From Hydractinia symbiolongicarpus (lineage: Eukaryota; Cnidaria; Hydrozoa; Anthoathecata; Hydractiniidae): a DNA stretch of 64,000 nt. The DNA lies in assembly GCF_029227915.1 (NCBI RefSeq), contig NC_079884.1, forward strand, positions 12,152,001-12,216,000, written 5' to 3'. The position numbers and the translations under genes are program-made. A model generated the notes under the pieces. It was given only the letters and a program-made list of their open reading frames with translations, had not been told where the DNA came from and made no database searches. This document shows, in pieces, positions 35,066 through 47,273 of this stretch (the first letter of the stretch is position 1; each line of letters begins with the position of its first letter).

Positions 35066-35554
35066 TTAATTGGTACCACTTAAGTAACGTGTACCAGTTA
35101 GCTTTATCAGAACTTTCAAATTCAGTATTTGTAACAATGTCAAAGCAGTAAAAAAGTTACATTGGGAAAAAACACGACCAAGAAACAGAAAAAAGCGATC
35201 GCGCGTGTAGCTATGTTTTGCAGCCTTAATATCGTTCTTAGGCTCTTTTGTGTCTATCTTAACATCGTTACGGCGAGATGAACATGACTTTTCGTTGTTC
35301 TGATTTAAAATAGATACAAAAGGGGGATTCGGAACAAGGTTGTAACTTCGCCAGTTATTATTTAACGGTGAATATAACTCTTTTCGGTAAAAAATGACAC
35401 CTTGAATATTTTTTGGAAAAACTAAGGGCTGGTTTCTATCCTTAGCAAATCCTTTTTGAAAGACTTTTTGTAATAATATAATATAATTTGTAATAATTGT
35501 ATTAAAGTCTTTTGTTAAGTAAGCCTTGTAAGGTTTTCTTAACATTTGCATCAA
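35066..35554 (-). CDS. Uncharacterised 162-residue frame (doubtful)
   Basis: This single uninterrupted frame lies 265 bp upstream of the P450 start on the same strand. It is longer than most chance frames in this AT-rich DNA and has a basic middle, but no motif, signal peptide or family that I recognise. It could be a relic of a mobile element or a random frame. I see no splice partner or nearby conserved block. Confidence 0.2.
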   Translation of the reverse strand: MMQMLRKPYKAYLTKDFNTIITNYIILLQKVFQKGFAKDRNQPLVFPKNIQGVIFYRKELYSPLNNNWRSYNLVPNPPFVSILNQNNEKSCSSRRNDVKIDTKEPKNDIKAAKHSYTRDRFFLFLGRVFSQCNFFTALTLLQILNLKVLIKLTGTRYLSGTN

Positions 35555-36382
35555 CTATTCGAAATTCATTAACAAATTTATTTGGTCTATTAGAAAAATT
35601 AGACACAATGCCACTTCCACTGGCACCTTTCAATCCTAACGCACTATAAATTTAAAGCCCCACCTTTACCTCTAAATGAAAACAAAATCTGATAGTTTTG
35701 TTACTTAAAATCATTTCTGCCATCTACATAACTAAAATTTATCATGAAAAGAAATTAACAGAAATTGAAAAGCAACGTTTTCTTATTAAACCAAATAACA
35801 AAGATGGTAGCTTGTCATGATGATATATTTGAACATCAAAACATTAAGTACTGCAAGAGATTTATGATCGAACAAAATTTAAGTATTTAACATTCGTGGC
35901 GTAATTATTTTTTATGTAAAATTTCTGCGCTAAACTTCTATTTTATGTGATCTGGAAGCTGTAAGTAAAGACTGTCTTCCTTAAGGTAGCATGCTGAATA
36001 TAATGTAAGCAAAAGTAGGTATCTCTTTGGAAGAAAAAGTCAAACATCTATCTAGTTACAGTCCACAGTTTCCACGTTTAAAAGAAATCCAAACCTTTCT
36101 AAAATGGATTTCAGTTTTAAGTTGATGTCACAGTTTGAAGCAAATCAAACATATATTCTCGAAATTAAACTCTGCAGAAAATTTAACTGTTAAATTAGTT
36201 GCCATTTACTAAAGAGGCTTCGTTACATTTATGGTGACAAAAGTTATTGGTTTTTAACCAGTTTTCGTGAACCTTGTCCCTAGGGCTTATTGTGTTCTTT
36301 CATATTAGTACTGAAGTTAAGAAGACTGAGGGCTGAGATTGTTTCTTCAACTATAAGACATGTCCAAGAGAAGAGACATCTG

Positions 36383-37246
36383 TCAGTGTTTTCGTAATTT
36401 ATTTAGGATCCAATGAAAACACTTTCGGAAGAGGTTATATTTCTTTTTCTGTATTGTTGACTCGATTAATTCAATTTTCATTGGATTTATGTCTTGGTTA
36501 GCATTCGCTGCAGTTTGTTGATGAGTATAGCAGTGTGATTTAGCTTTAAAACCATCATCTACTCGAATAAATTTTCCAATTGAAGGATTTAAAAACACCA
36601 AAGGATATAATGATTGTTTTTTTGGTTGCAATTCTTTAATTTGATTATCTAAACAAAAAAAAGTATTGTTACTGGCTTGTTTTTGGAATTAGTTCCACCA
36701 AGCAAGGACTTTCATCTGACGATTCGAATGTGATGCAAATAGTGCAAGTTATATGCAACTGCTACACCAAGAAAACAAACATTGCGAAGACATCAAATTG
36801 CAAACATTACCTTCGCCAACTGCAACTACAATGTCATCTTTTTCAGTTGCATCAACTGATCGTTTGTTGCTGCTCTTGTCGCATGCTGTTACAGATGCTT
36901 TTTTGTCAGTAAACAGTTCTTGCAGCAATGTTCCATCGCAGTTGTTCTCAACATAGATTGGTAACGACAATACACTACCAAAGGAAACTATTGAAGAAGT
37001 ATCATCTGCGGCAGAGAACTGTTTTCGGCGCGAGAGTAACTCACAAAGCAACTTTTCATCTTCAACTTCATCTTCACCAGTAAACAAAGATGTAACACTA
37101 CCAAATGAAACTAACGAAACAGTTTCATCAGCTTCTTCTGTGTGGCGGACATTAGCATCCACAGAAACATCATAGAGGGAGAGCATTGAATATTTATAAG
37201 CTTTCTCGCAACTCTTCTTCATATCATCAATATGCTTTACAAACAT
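36383..37246 (-). CDS. Novel protein with two 41-residue SFGSV repeats
   Basis: I do not recognise this gene. Two exons, 37246-36811 and 36648-36383, join at GT/AG with codon phase 1 and give 233 residues ending in TGA. Residues about 42-76 and 83-117 are an internal duplication: (V/I)VSFGSV(T/L)SL, then an acidic spacer, then LL(C/Q)EL(L/F) and basic residues. SFGS begins at 47 and 88, and LLxEL at 66 and 107, an exact 41-residue period. The N-terminus is mixed-charge. The C-terminal half carries LVFLNPSIGKFIRVDDGF and a basic tail (KKKYNLFRKCFHWILNKLRK) that could be an amphipathic helix. There is no signal peptide or transmembrane segment. The paired short motifs suggest a docking or degron-like linear motif repeated twice; that is inference. 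Two perfect CRE octamers lie 91-123 bp upstream of the ATG. Confidence 0.68.
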
Positions 37247-37336
37247 TTTTAATTTAGATTCTCACAGAGATTAGAAAAACGTCTTATCTCGCCAAGGTTT
37301 AACGTAACCCAAAGTTCTTTCCGTTGAAATATAATT

Positions 37337-37369
37337 TGACGTCATAAACATTTAATGTATTTGACGTCA
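37337..37369. promoter_or_regulatory. Paired CRE octamers (TGACGTCA)
   Basis: TGACGTCA, the full palindromic CREB/ATF site, occurs at 37337-37344 and again at 37362-37369, 25 bp apart. The pair lies 91-123 bp upstream of the ATG of the SFGSV-repeat gene, where a proximal promoter is expected. The same octamer also occurs singly elsewhere (for example 22273-22280), so chance is not excluded. Confidence 0.45.
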
Positions 37370-37802
37370 TGCATAGCGATTTGATTTGATCGGGTAATTG
37401 TTTTTGCTTCAGTAACTATCCAAAAACGCTCAGAATCTGTAGAATCCTTTCTCCTTTTAAATGCGAAGTAACATTTGCGGTCATTATATCTTCTTGTTAT
37501 TTCTTTATTTTGAGCCCAGTATAAGGTATAGGTCTCAAACGTCTCTAAGGTATAAGTCTTACACGCTGATTGATATAGTGTTAAATTAACGCAAATATGG
37601 TAGCTTTCTTAGCTTTTGATGACATCACTGCTTTGAGCGTGTGAAGGTTTAAGAATGTTTTACAAGATTCCAATATTGAAATACCAATTTGTGGCATCTT
37701 GGGGCAGTGATTGAAAGCTAATATTGTCCAAAATTTAGTTAAGAAGTTGATATAGAGGAGATTACTCTCTTCTCTGAAATTGTTACGATTCAACCTACCC
37801 AT

Positions 37803-39500
37803 GCTATACTTGACGATAGCAGTACAAATTTAATACCAACTCAAAGCAATGGTAGTGATTGGAATTTTTTTTATCATTAGAGGAATGTTTCCGACATCGC
37901 TTTATTACTGTCGTTACAGGCTAGTAGGGACGGGGGAGGAGAGGCAAGGTGGAGTCCTAAATAACGATAAGAGAATACTGTTGTCCCTAACGCCAAGACT
38001 TTGTTTTTTTAGTATTAAAGGTATTACAGAGGAGGCTACAACAAATCACGAAAACTCGAGGCCACTGAAGAAAACGTTGCGTTATGACATATTGGGAATG
38101 TTAGAGAACGATAAAGGAAATACTATACAGCAGACAACAAAGGAAGTGCCGTCAGAAAAGTAACGAAAAGTTGGAACAAAATCTCGGATATGGTTAAACA
38201 CAGAACAGTTTTGGAGTGTTTTATAGTTTAAATAAAACTGGGTTATTCCAAGACTGCTAGCTAAACGTGTTTGGGGAAACAATATACAATATTGCACATG
38301 CCCTCTCGTGTAAAAATAGGGGCTTCGTCAGACTACGCTACAATGTATCATACCACCAGCGATCTCTTGGGTTGCGACCAACGACTGCCAACAAGAGATA
38401 AGATACACGCCTTGACAGAAGCGCAGCGGGATTTTAAACTCCTGGTCAAAGAGTACTTTTAGACGTACAGGTATTTCGTCTAAGGTCGCAAGCAAACAGA
38501 GGTTTGGAATTTAAAAAATGTTTTAAGAAAAACGAGGACGAGAAGAAACGTGGCTACATCAAACATGTTTGGCAAGTCGGAAACAGGACATTCACGAGGT
38601 AACAGTTTTCCACAAGCAGGGAAATGAAAAGAGAGTGCAAAATCTTTTACAAACGATAAGCACACTTAATGTTAGAAAAAAGAAACGTGTCTCTTGCAAC
38701 AGCAATAAAACAAACAAGCTGGAATTTTACTGGACGTACAACATAGTTTTCCACATCATTTTTAGTGTCTGTTTAAACACATCTTTGCAATCCTGCTCTA
38801 AACCTGATTTGTTTCAACGTAGAGACGAATTTTGAGAGATCTTTATTTGCACGTAAAAGACTGTTTTACTACCCTACGCTACATATATTCAAACAGATTA
38901 TTTGTTCCTTTCATCTGTAAATTTTGCACTGTATGTCAGAGCTGGTACACTATTGATTTACATGAATTAAAAAAACATTTATAGGAAGATAAATGCTGAA
39001 GCTACCAAAAAATAAGAAACTTTAACTACTGCATTTTTTTGGCTTTAAAGAAACTAATAAAAGTGATTTTCCATGAAATATCTTTTCATGAACTCTTTGT
39101 GCATCTTGTTATGTGATTAAATAACGTACAGAGACAAGTCGATATCAATTTCATTCGATATATGTATAAGTTCGAGAAACCAAGTAAGAAAGACACGTTC
39201 AGTGCTAAATTAGCCAAAAAAGTTAAGGAACTGTCAAAATTAGAGCCTCTCACTGGTTTCTTTTTAAAGCGATATGTGTAATTTTACCGAACCCCGCAAA
39301 AGTGCATGATGGAAATCGGTTGGGGAGTTTTAGTATTGAGAGGCTTAGAGCGCGTTTTTTAAAATATAAAGAAGCTTCTGTAGCAAAGCTGTGTTACTGC
39401 TTCAACCACAATGTGTTTCCTTGTCACATGTTGTATGCAAAAAGGGAGACTGGTGCCAAAACTCTTGTCTCTCCAACCTTCGGAAATTAGAATATGCAAC
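37803..39500 (+). other. Region of unexplained short open frames
   Basis: Several short plus-strand frames follow one another (37849-38163, 38271-38462, about 38425-38600, 38569-38835 and 39302-39490) in DNA slightly less AT-rich than its surroundings. Some peptide stretches look protein-like (GLEFKKCFKKNEDEKKRGYI), but I could not join them by splice sites or assign a family. A decayed element-encoded gene is the simplest reading. No functional gene is claimed. Confidence 0.3.
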
Positions 39501-40300
39501 CTCGTTCACAGCGCATGTTGTCTCTTTTCTATAACCGGGACGGTGGTACAAACCGTATAGCCGTCAAGATACTAGATGGTCTATAAACGAGGTTGTGACA
39601 TACGTACATTTAAGATCATTAGTAATTGCATAATTAGTCAAGTCAGGTCACAGTACCAAAAAATACCTAAATATATATTAACTTTTATGCACATATGAAT
39701 ATCATATATTATTTCAGGAGAAAAGCCATTTTGAAATGTTCACAAGGTGTATAATGTCTTTTTCTAAACTGTTGACAATTTCTTCATATTCAGCCTAAAG
39801 ATCCTTAAAAGAGTTTTTTGAATGAGTGAAAAGTTCATCATATTTGCGTGTCCAAAGTATCCCCATGTTTACTTCATAGATGTTATAAAAACATTATATA
39901 AACATAACGAGCAAGTATTATACATACCTTCGCAAAATTCTTTTCGTAAGACAACACATATAATATATTTTTATCCTTGCAAACTTCTATGTTGTAAAAA
40001 CAGACTTCTTTTTATTACATGTAATTGGATAATTTTATTAGGTGTAGTGACCAATTAAAAAAATCACTCTCCTTCAAAGGGGAAGGACTCTCCTTCAGGG
40101 TGAGTAGTAAAATCAATAGATTAATACTACAAAATGTTTATTACTCCCGACATAACATAACATAAAATTTTTTTTTATTGATTACTGCCCGTTAGAAGAA
40201 AAAAAGCTAACATAACAAAGCGAAGTCATCTTCCTTCAGAATTTCTTTGTTGCGCAGTAACGTATTCATAATGAAATTCGTGCCTGTCAATTTATCCCTG

Positions 40301-40366
40301 TTCTTGTCCCCTGGGCTCTTTGAGACAAGTCTTGTGCTTTATCTCGAAGAGCTTTGGGGACGAGAA
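40301..40366. mobile_element. GTCCCCAGG inverted-repeat element (66 bp)
   Basis: TTCTTGTCCCCTGGGCTCTT and its near-inverse AGAGCTTTGGGGACGAGAA bound a 66-bp unit that is almost entirely inverted repeat, with an inner TTTGAGA/TATCTCGAA. It lies downstream of the oxidase-activator gene. Confidence 0.65.
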
Positions 40367-41154
40367 TGTTTTTTTTTCATTGTTATATTTTTAGAACTTG
40401 GCCGAAATCTTGAAATTTACACCTATTTTGATCTATTCTTTTTTCCGCTACAAATGAGGATCGGTTCCTTTATTCAACTTACCCCTTTTTTTAAGCAATT
40501 CTTCTGTTTTCATCAGCCTGAAGGCTACTTTCCATTTAACTGCGCTTCAGACATCGTGCGAATATCTTATGAGTTTTTTATTAGCGTGTACGCTTTGAAG
40601 CGCGCACGCGGTAACAAAAAGAGTTCGTGAGCTTTGACGGAAAATGCACTCGAGCCTGAAATGTTGCTAAATATTTTGCTAATTTTAGGTTATGGGGTTG
40701 CTTGAGCGTGTCTTTTATTAACGCAGCGATGATAAGAAAAGCTTTATATCAAATGCAAGTTATGGTGCATATAAATTCCAACAAAAATTTAAAGTTTTGT
40801 GTTCAGGCTGGTCTAATAAAAACATCAGATTTAAAATTTTCAAATATATTTACAAAGTGCGCTACAAATATTTATTAAATATTTTTAAATTGCGATGAAA
40901 ATAAAATTTAAAATGTAGAAAAAATACATTTATAATGATTTTTACAACAGCGGTTACAAATAATCACATTTTCATTAAAATCTTTCCCGCCAAAAATATT
41001 ATCTAATTTTTTTCAACAACTTCATAGCTTGCATAAACTTATCGCTAGCCAAAATCAAATGAGGGAATGCTTGCAGAATTCGTACATTTCCGCAGGGTAA
41101 AATGAGACATTGTTTACACATGCTGGGAATTTAAGTTTTCTCAGCAATTGTTTC

Positions 41155-44100
41155 TCAGGATGAAGGAAAACAAAATAATTTCTTCTTTCGATCTTTCAAA
41201 ACAACGTTCATGTTACTGTCTGTTAGAGTCTGCTGTCGACCAAGATCGTCATTATAACTAAAAAAGATGTTTCGATAAAATAAAGAAACGATCTATATGT
41301 GTAACCTGTAGCAGTAGCGTTTTTTAACAATTGCAAACAAGAAATGACATGTATTTTAATCAATTCCGTTATGGGGGTCTCAAAGGTACATGAATAGACA
41401 AAACTCACAAAAATTTAAATGTAGAATTATCAATGCCAATTAGAATGGAATATCTTTGTAGGATCAAATATTCCAGATTCTTAGTGTTTCGAAAAAATAT
41501 TTTATTGTTATTCCTTTTTTATTGCCCAGATATATAGGTGTTTGAATATGCTTTTTTTGTTGAAAACTTTGGACCAATTTGGACCTGTTTGGACTAAAAA
41601 AAATATAACTGGCGTGAAAAAAATAAAGTATAAAAAATAAAGAAAAGACAGTCAATTGAGTATGTTTTTTCCTGTTCAATGTGCAAATTTTTTTATTTTA
41701 AGAAGTCTGACCATCTGTCAACAAAATTTCAGCATGCTTCTTGTACTCTCAAGTCAAGTTCTTAGCATTGGCAGCATTTATCTTGATGAAATCCATAAAA
41801 CCTATTACATGGCGAAATTGACCTTATTTTGTAAATACAAAGCGGAGATCTGGAAACAATCAACAGGAATACAGCAACGTCAACAATAACAATAACAACA
41901 ATTACCACAACTCGATTCGTTCAGGAATCTTTTGTGCTTTCACGATACTTTGAAGCTGACTTAACGAAGCATCTTCCGGCACTTGTAGTCTTTGAACAAA
42001 AGTGAATTGTACTTCGTATTCTTGGTAGACTTTACCTGATAACTGAAAAGTAAAGTCATTGTTCAAATACGTCTTAAAGAAGAATACAACGAATAGATTT
42101 TCGATGCAACTTTGAAATGACTGACCAGCAATAGTACTTAGTTTCTTTGTTCGCCAACTAACTGACAGACCACAAAGGGAGATTAAAAGTAATTTTTAAA
42201 TCTCCTGGAATAAGAAAAATTGGCTGATTGCTTCTAAAAATAGTTCTGTAGTAATAAGTGTTAAGTAAACTCATTGTGTTTCTACCACAGGACACCAGAC
42301 CTTGTGTCAATAAAACATAAATACCTCGGTCGCCTCTCTATCCTCCGCTTCATTTTTTCTCCCTATGTTAGGCGGCTTTCCATTTGCGGCTGGTCTGAAG
42401 TTTTTAATTTCTCTGACAAATTCATTTTCCGAGCTGTCAATGGATTTACGTGGAAAGTATCTTCTAGGTGGTATAACAACACTACCAGAGCCTCTGCGTT
42501 CTTCTTTGTTCTCCTCCACAGATATTTTCCTTACTTCTGCCGGAGGTGGAGGGGGAGCTCTTTCGGGTTTTGAGAGATTGCTTGTTTTTCTCTCTCTATT
42601 GGTAGTTACCTCTTGGGAAACTGGTCTCACCGGAGGTAGGGCTTTATTAGGTCTTTTGTTTGGAAGAGAATTAGTGGAAAGACCAGGTCTGCTACTTGAC
42701 GGTACTGGTGGCGGCCGTCTACTGTGGAAGTCATCATCATCTATTTCCTCGTATACCTCATCATCGCCATCACTGTCAGCAGTGAAACCTAGCGCGTTAT
42801 ATTCTTCTGTTGGACTTTGCAAGACTGCTTCGTAATTTTCATGTTCGTCTGGTACATTTGGTATCGGCTTTCGTGGCGATGGTAAACATGGCGGAACACG
42901 AGGCGGTTTGCTTGGAATATTTCTATTTTTTACATTTTCATTGTTGTTTATATCAAATTTTGGCGAAGGTGGTAGTGCAGTTTTTGGTGGTAGGCTGCTA
43001 GTTGTTGGAAGAAGGTTACTAGGTTTAGGTAGCGGTTGACTTGGAGGTGGATGTAACCTACCTCTTTGGGGTAGCGTAGATGATGGCGCTGGGGGAAGAC
43101 TACTCCTCGGAGGTGCGGGAGGTAGACGTTTACTTGGTGGTCCCTCTATAACACGCCCAAGTTTAAACTCAGGTAACTGTTTACTTGGCGGGCGTGGTGT
43201 TACACGCAAGGTTTTCTTTCTTTCTGGAAGTCTCAACTCGGACAATAAAACATTTCTATTGGCGGCTTGGGGTTTGTTTGGAACCTGAAAGTAAGGACTT
43301 GCTGTCAATTGAAATGATTTTTTTTCCCGTGTTCGCCTTATGCCAGGCGTCCGCGTGGGGATTGCATTTGCATAATTATCCAATTAAATGAAACACAGCT
43401 GGAATAACTAGCTTAAACCATATTTATTTGTGAATTTTTTTTTAGATACATAAAAACTTTCCATTAAAGCGCTTTAACGTTCTGTATTTGGGATGTGTAA
43501 AAAAACATTTTAAAATGCGACACCTGTAATATGGCAGCTTTGAAAGTTAAGACCAGTCATTTTGCAGAGGAATAACTTTTTAGAAGTCAATTAAATTTTT
43601 TTATTATCTATATTATAATGCCTGTATACGTCTGCCCGTCTGCCTGTCACGCAAAATGGTAGCTTAGCTGCGACGGGCGAATCCGTGGATTTTCCACGGG
43701 TTAACGACTAGTTTTAAATAAATATTCTATGAACTTATACCTTTCAAATGAATAAGAAATCGTAAATATTCAAAAACAAATATTTTTATGTGTTTTGTGT
43801 ATTAAGAAGGGTAACTTACCTGTTTAGTCTGTGTTTCTTTTAAACCTGAAAAGCACGCGTATATCTCATCTGTATTTTCTGTTGAGATTACCTGAAATAA
43901 AATCACTGTTGCGAAAAATTCCCTCTCAATATTCAGTGTTGGAGATAGGCAAAATTGATTTTGTATAACAGAAGATTAGGAAGTTGCTACTCTTACGATC
44001 CACATTGTCCCCAGGGGTTCTTGCCTTGCAACAAACCCTGAATACGAGGATGTCTAGTGATTTGATAATATGCGCGCTTCTTTTATAAGAATACAAAAAT

Positions 44101-47100
44101 TTTAACCAAACTGGCCATAATTCACATTTCCTATTGTTGTAAACAATAGAACGAATTATTTTAACGCGAAATCCTTATCTGGTATTTTTCAAAAGCAAAA
44201 AAGCGTGTATTAAACAAGTCACCACCTGAACTGAGAACGAGGTTGAAAGACCAGACATTTTACTTTTTTCAGCGGACTATAAAGTTTAATAAAAAAAGAA
44301 AAGAAAACAGCTGACCTTTGATTTTCCAAGATAATTCTTTTTCTTTAAGTTATCCACTGCTGCTTTAGGTGGCCGAAATATTTCACTTTGTGGAGGAATA
44401 AATGGAGTAATCGGGTAGCCAGCCTACAACGAAAAAAAAAAAAAAAAAGTAGCGAAAAAGGTTATACAATCATTCTTAATTTTACGTTGAGATCTCGAGT
44501 GATTTTACAACTTCTTCTCAGAGCATGTTTTTTCTTATTTCGCACTTGACTGATCCGAGACAACGACTGTATAAATGACACTCTAGGAACAAATTCGCTC
44601 GGCCGTCTGCGAATTAGGAATTAATACTCTTTAAATAAATGTTATGTGAGTCTTGAACAAAGAGTTGTAGCTTTGAATCTTTCTTCGTAACGATAATCGG
44701 AATATCAGATTGCAAATTTTTAAACTTGGTTACCTGTAGCATGCTTAATAAATCCACTATGCTATCGTGTCTTTTCTCTGCTTTGCACCCAACAGCTTGC
44801 AGTAAAAGTCCTTTCGCTTGTCCAAGTTTATTTTGACTATAGGCTATGACAGCTTGGTTGGTTAGGATCTAAGAAAATATAAAGTCGTTTTGAAGTATTT
44901 TCTTATGCTTACCTTCTTATAAATAACTCATTTTTTATCCAAGTTTTTTTCCGACGTGGTATTATCTCACTCACACAATTATTGTTTGCGACGGAAAACA
45001 GTCTAACCTGCACATAGCGGATACTTTTTTCGAAATCGTAGGTGCTAGCTATGTACAAGTTTGACATTTTGCTTAGATGGATAGTAACCGAGACGAGGGT
45101 AACTGATATGAAATTTTGATAATTCCGCAAGCTAGATCTCCCCTTAAGGTTGTAACCATCAACATGTTTGAGTTTAACGTTACCTCACAAGAGTAGAGTT
45201 GGTATTTCAATCCCAGTTGTTTATAATCCACAAATCTATTTCCTCTGAGCAAGCTCAAAGATTCTTCAAAGTTCTTCATTGATTTATCGTAACTAAAAAT
45301 GAGGATGAACCATGTACTTCGTGGTTTTCCAAGCTCAGAAAATGTTACAATTATATTTTTTGGACTACTTTAAGAGAAGAAACTTTAAAGGTTATTTAAT
45401 TTCATTTTCTGCCAAGGTTTCCTCCGCAAACACGCATAAGTTGCTCAACGATGAAATCGCAGAATTTAAGAAAAAAATGTAAAAAATTATTTTGGCGGAA
45501 AAAAGGCAATTGATTTTTACTAGTCGTTTGCTCGTGTAAAAATCCACGGGTTCGCCCGTCGCAGCTAAGCTACCATTTTGCGTGACAGACAGACGGACGG
45601 ACGGACCGACGTATACGGGCATTATAATATAAATTGTTAAAATTGCAAACCACGAAAATTTACTCCCGCGAAAATTTCTCAAAGAAAATCGAAAATTTCT
45701 CCGTGATTTTGTTACCTCGGAAGTTTCTACCCTTAAAGTAAACTTATTCATGTTCCATGTACATCATTTTTCTTTTTAGGGGCATTAAGTTTAGGGAAAT
45801 GAGCGCCAAATAAGTGCAAAATAGGGAGATAGGGATAGCAAGGTAATGCTGTCAGGCTGAGAAAGCTACATCATCTAGAGTTTAGGTATTGCTTAATTGG
45901 AACATTCAATAAATCGGACCAATTGAACGAACCAATTGCTACTTCGCCGAAAAATATGTTTTGTTTTTGAGAAAATGACCTACTTCATTTTAAGGTAATT
46001 TGTCAATCCGAGCATAAAATATCCAATCGCCATGTGTCCGTCCAAGTCAACTGCAGCTTGGTAGTTCTATAAAATATGAAGGTCGGTACAGAGTTAATAA
46101 TTAAAATTTACGTTCAGATTCTTGGAAGGTTCTTTATGGAGTTCAAAAATACTTAAAAACTAATGAAAATAAAAAATGAAAATAATAAAGAGGTCACCTT
46201 TTCAAAAAATACAGTTTACTTCAAAGAGGATAATACAATATTTGCTATTGCTTGATTTAATAAGCAAAATATTGGCCATTTTGATATATTGGCACTCTTA
46301 AATGTACCCATATCAAGAAAACTCTAAGGAATTTTGATAATGTCCGTGAAGAAACTTTATATACTTTTTTAAGAGCTTTCCAAATTGACTATTCAAATTC
46401 GACCTTGAAGGAAATTAGAAACGCTATCTCAAATAGCTTCTTTAGGCATTTGCTTAATGACATGCTAAATTAACTTTACTTTACAGAGAAAAAATATATA
46501 GATCTCATTCTATGATTCTAAGTTCAGTGAATTGAACATAGAAACATCACTTTCTGGTTTCTTGTTACTATACAGATTACCACTCGCTTTCTAGTGATAA
46601 TTCAAAGAAGCACTATTTTGAAATATCTTATTAACAAAATGACTTTTCTCTTTTCCTTAGTTCTAAAACGCGTACAGTCCTTACTAAATAAGGTTGACAA
46701 AAGACTGTTTGAAGTCCGTACCCACAAGTAGTAACTTAAGCTATTTTTATAGTAGACCTACATATTTGAAATACTCGGAGTTTACTTTCAGTCTGTTAAA
46801 CTAGATTTACACTGAAAACGCAACTTATGCGGCGCCGCACGTCGCATAAAAACACTAGTTAACAGACCCACATACTGAAGTGTTTTCGCAGTCTTCCGGC
46901 TGCAGAGCATTGGCAAAGTGATGCTTCTTCCCAACTTTAAATCATTGCCTTCTTGACAATTGAAAAAGGTCCTAAAACTTAGGATGGTTGAGAGGAGAAA
47001 AGTACTGGTAATCAAGTCACCTTTCTTGTCAATTCTTGTCTCCAAACCTCTTTGGTTTATCTCAAAGGGCACTGGGGACGAGAATGGCACTTATCATCTT

Positions 47101-47273
47101 ACCTGTATTGCGGAATTGACATTATTTATGCGCAAATAACAACAACCGATGTCAAACAACATTTTTGAATTTGATGTCACTTCACGAAACTTCTGGATGG
47201 CTTCTTCAATGTTTCCATCATCGTATAATTGTACGGCATCGAACCACGCTTGTACATCATCCGCCGAAGACAT
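41155..47273 (-). CDS. p67phox/NoxA-type NADPH-oxidase activator A (TPR-AD-Pro-rich-PB1)
   Basis: Nine exons: 47273-47103, 46066-45984, 45292-45184, 44868-44734, 44423-44316, 43891-43820, 43284-42325, 42042-41906 and 41257-41155. They give 625 residues. Residues 1-165 are p67phox-like TPRs (MLFDIGCCYL; LRGNRFVDYKQLGLKYQLY aligns closely with human NCF2). Residues about 185-215 match the activation-domain region that switches on the NOX flavocytochrome (IFRPPK...KKNYLGKSKVIST). One exon (227-546) is proline-rich with PPRPP/RPPPVP-type SH3 ligands and an acidic patch. Residues 547-625 are a PB1 domain: K550 aligns with the p67 lysine that binds p40phox, and YNDDLG...LTD resembles an acidic OPCA loop. 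No SH3 domain is present, whereas p67phox has two; the layout recalls fungal NoxR. Expected role: a cytosolic, Rac-dependent activator of superoxide production. A reverse AATAAA (40876-40871) follows. Confidence 0.9.
43611..43712 (+). repeat. CACGCAAAATGG repeat, copy 1
   Basis: The segment ATAATGCCTGTATACGTC...CTGTCACGCAAAATGGTAGC...CGACGGGCGAA..CGTGGATTTT..ACTAGT also occurs inverted at 45519-45633. It lies between exons 6 and 7 of activator gene A. Confidence 0.8.
45519..45633 (-). repeat. CACGCAAAATGG repeat, copy 2 (inverted)
   Basis: This is the reverse-orientation copy of 43611-43712, containing GACAGACAGACGGACGGACG and the conserved GCTAAGCTACCATTTTGCGT core. It lies between exons 2 and 3 of activator gene A, so exons 3-6 are bracketed by an inverted pair. 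Confidence 0.8.
47032..47086. mobile_element. GTCCCCAGG inverted-repeat element (55 bp)
   Basis: ATTCTTGTCTCCAAACCTC and CACTGGGGACGAGAATGG face each other 16 bp before the donor of exon 1 of activator gene A, i.e. just inside intron 1. Related to the 40301-40366 unit, including the inner TTTATCTCAAAG. Confidence 0.6.

Noticed and set aside
40247-40630. 127-residue plus-strand frame rich in Phe and Leu
   Set aside because: It runs across a 66-bp inverted-repeat element and T-rich DNA, with no motif; probably chance.
42274-43391. Plus-strand frames opposite the 320-residue Pro-rich exon
   Set aside because: They are mirror frames caused by GC bias of the proline codons; the minus-strand frame joins perfectly to flanking exons.
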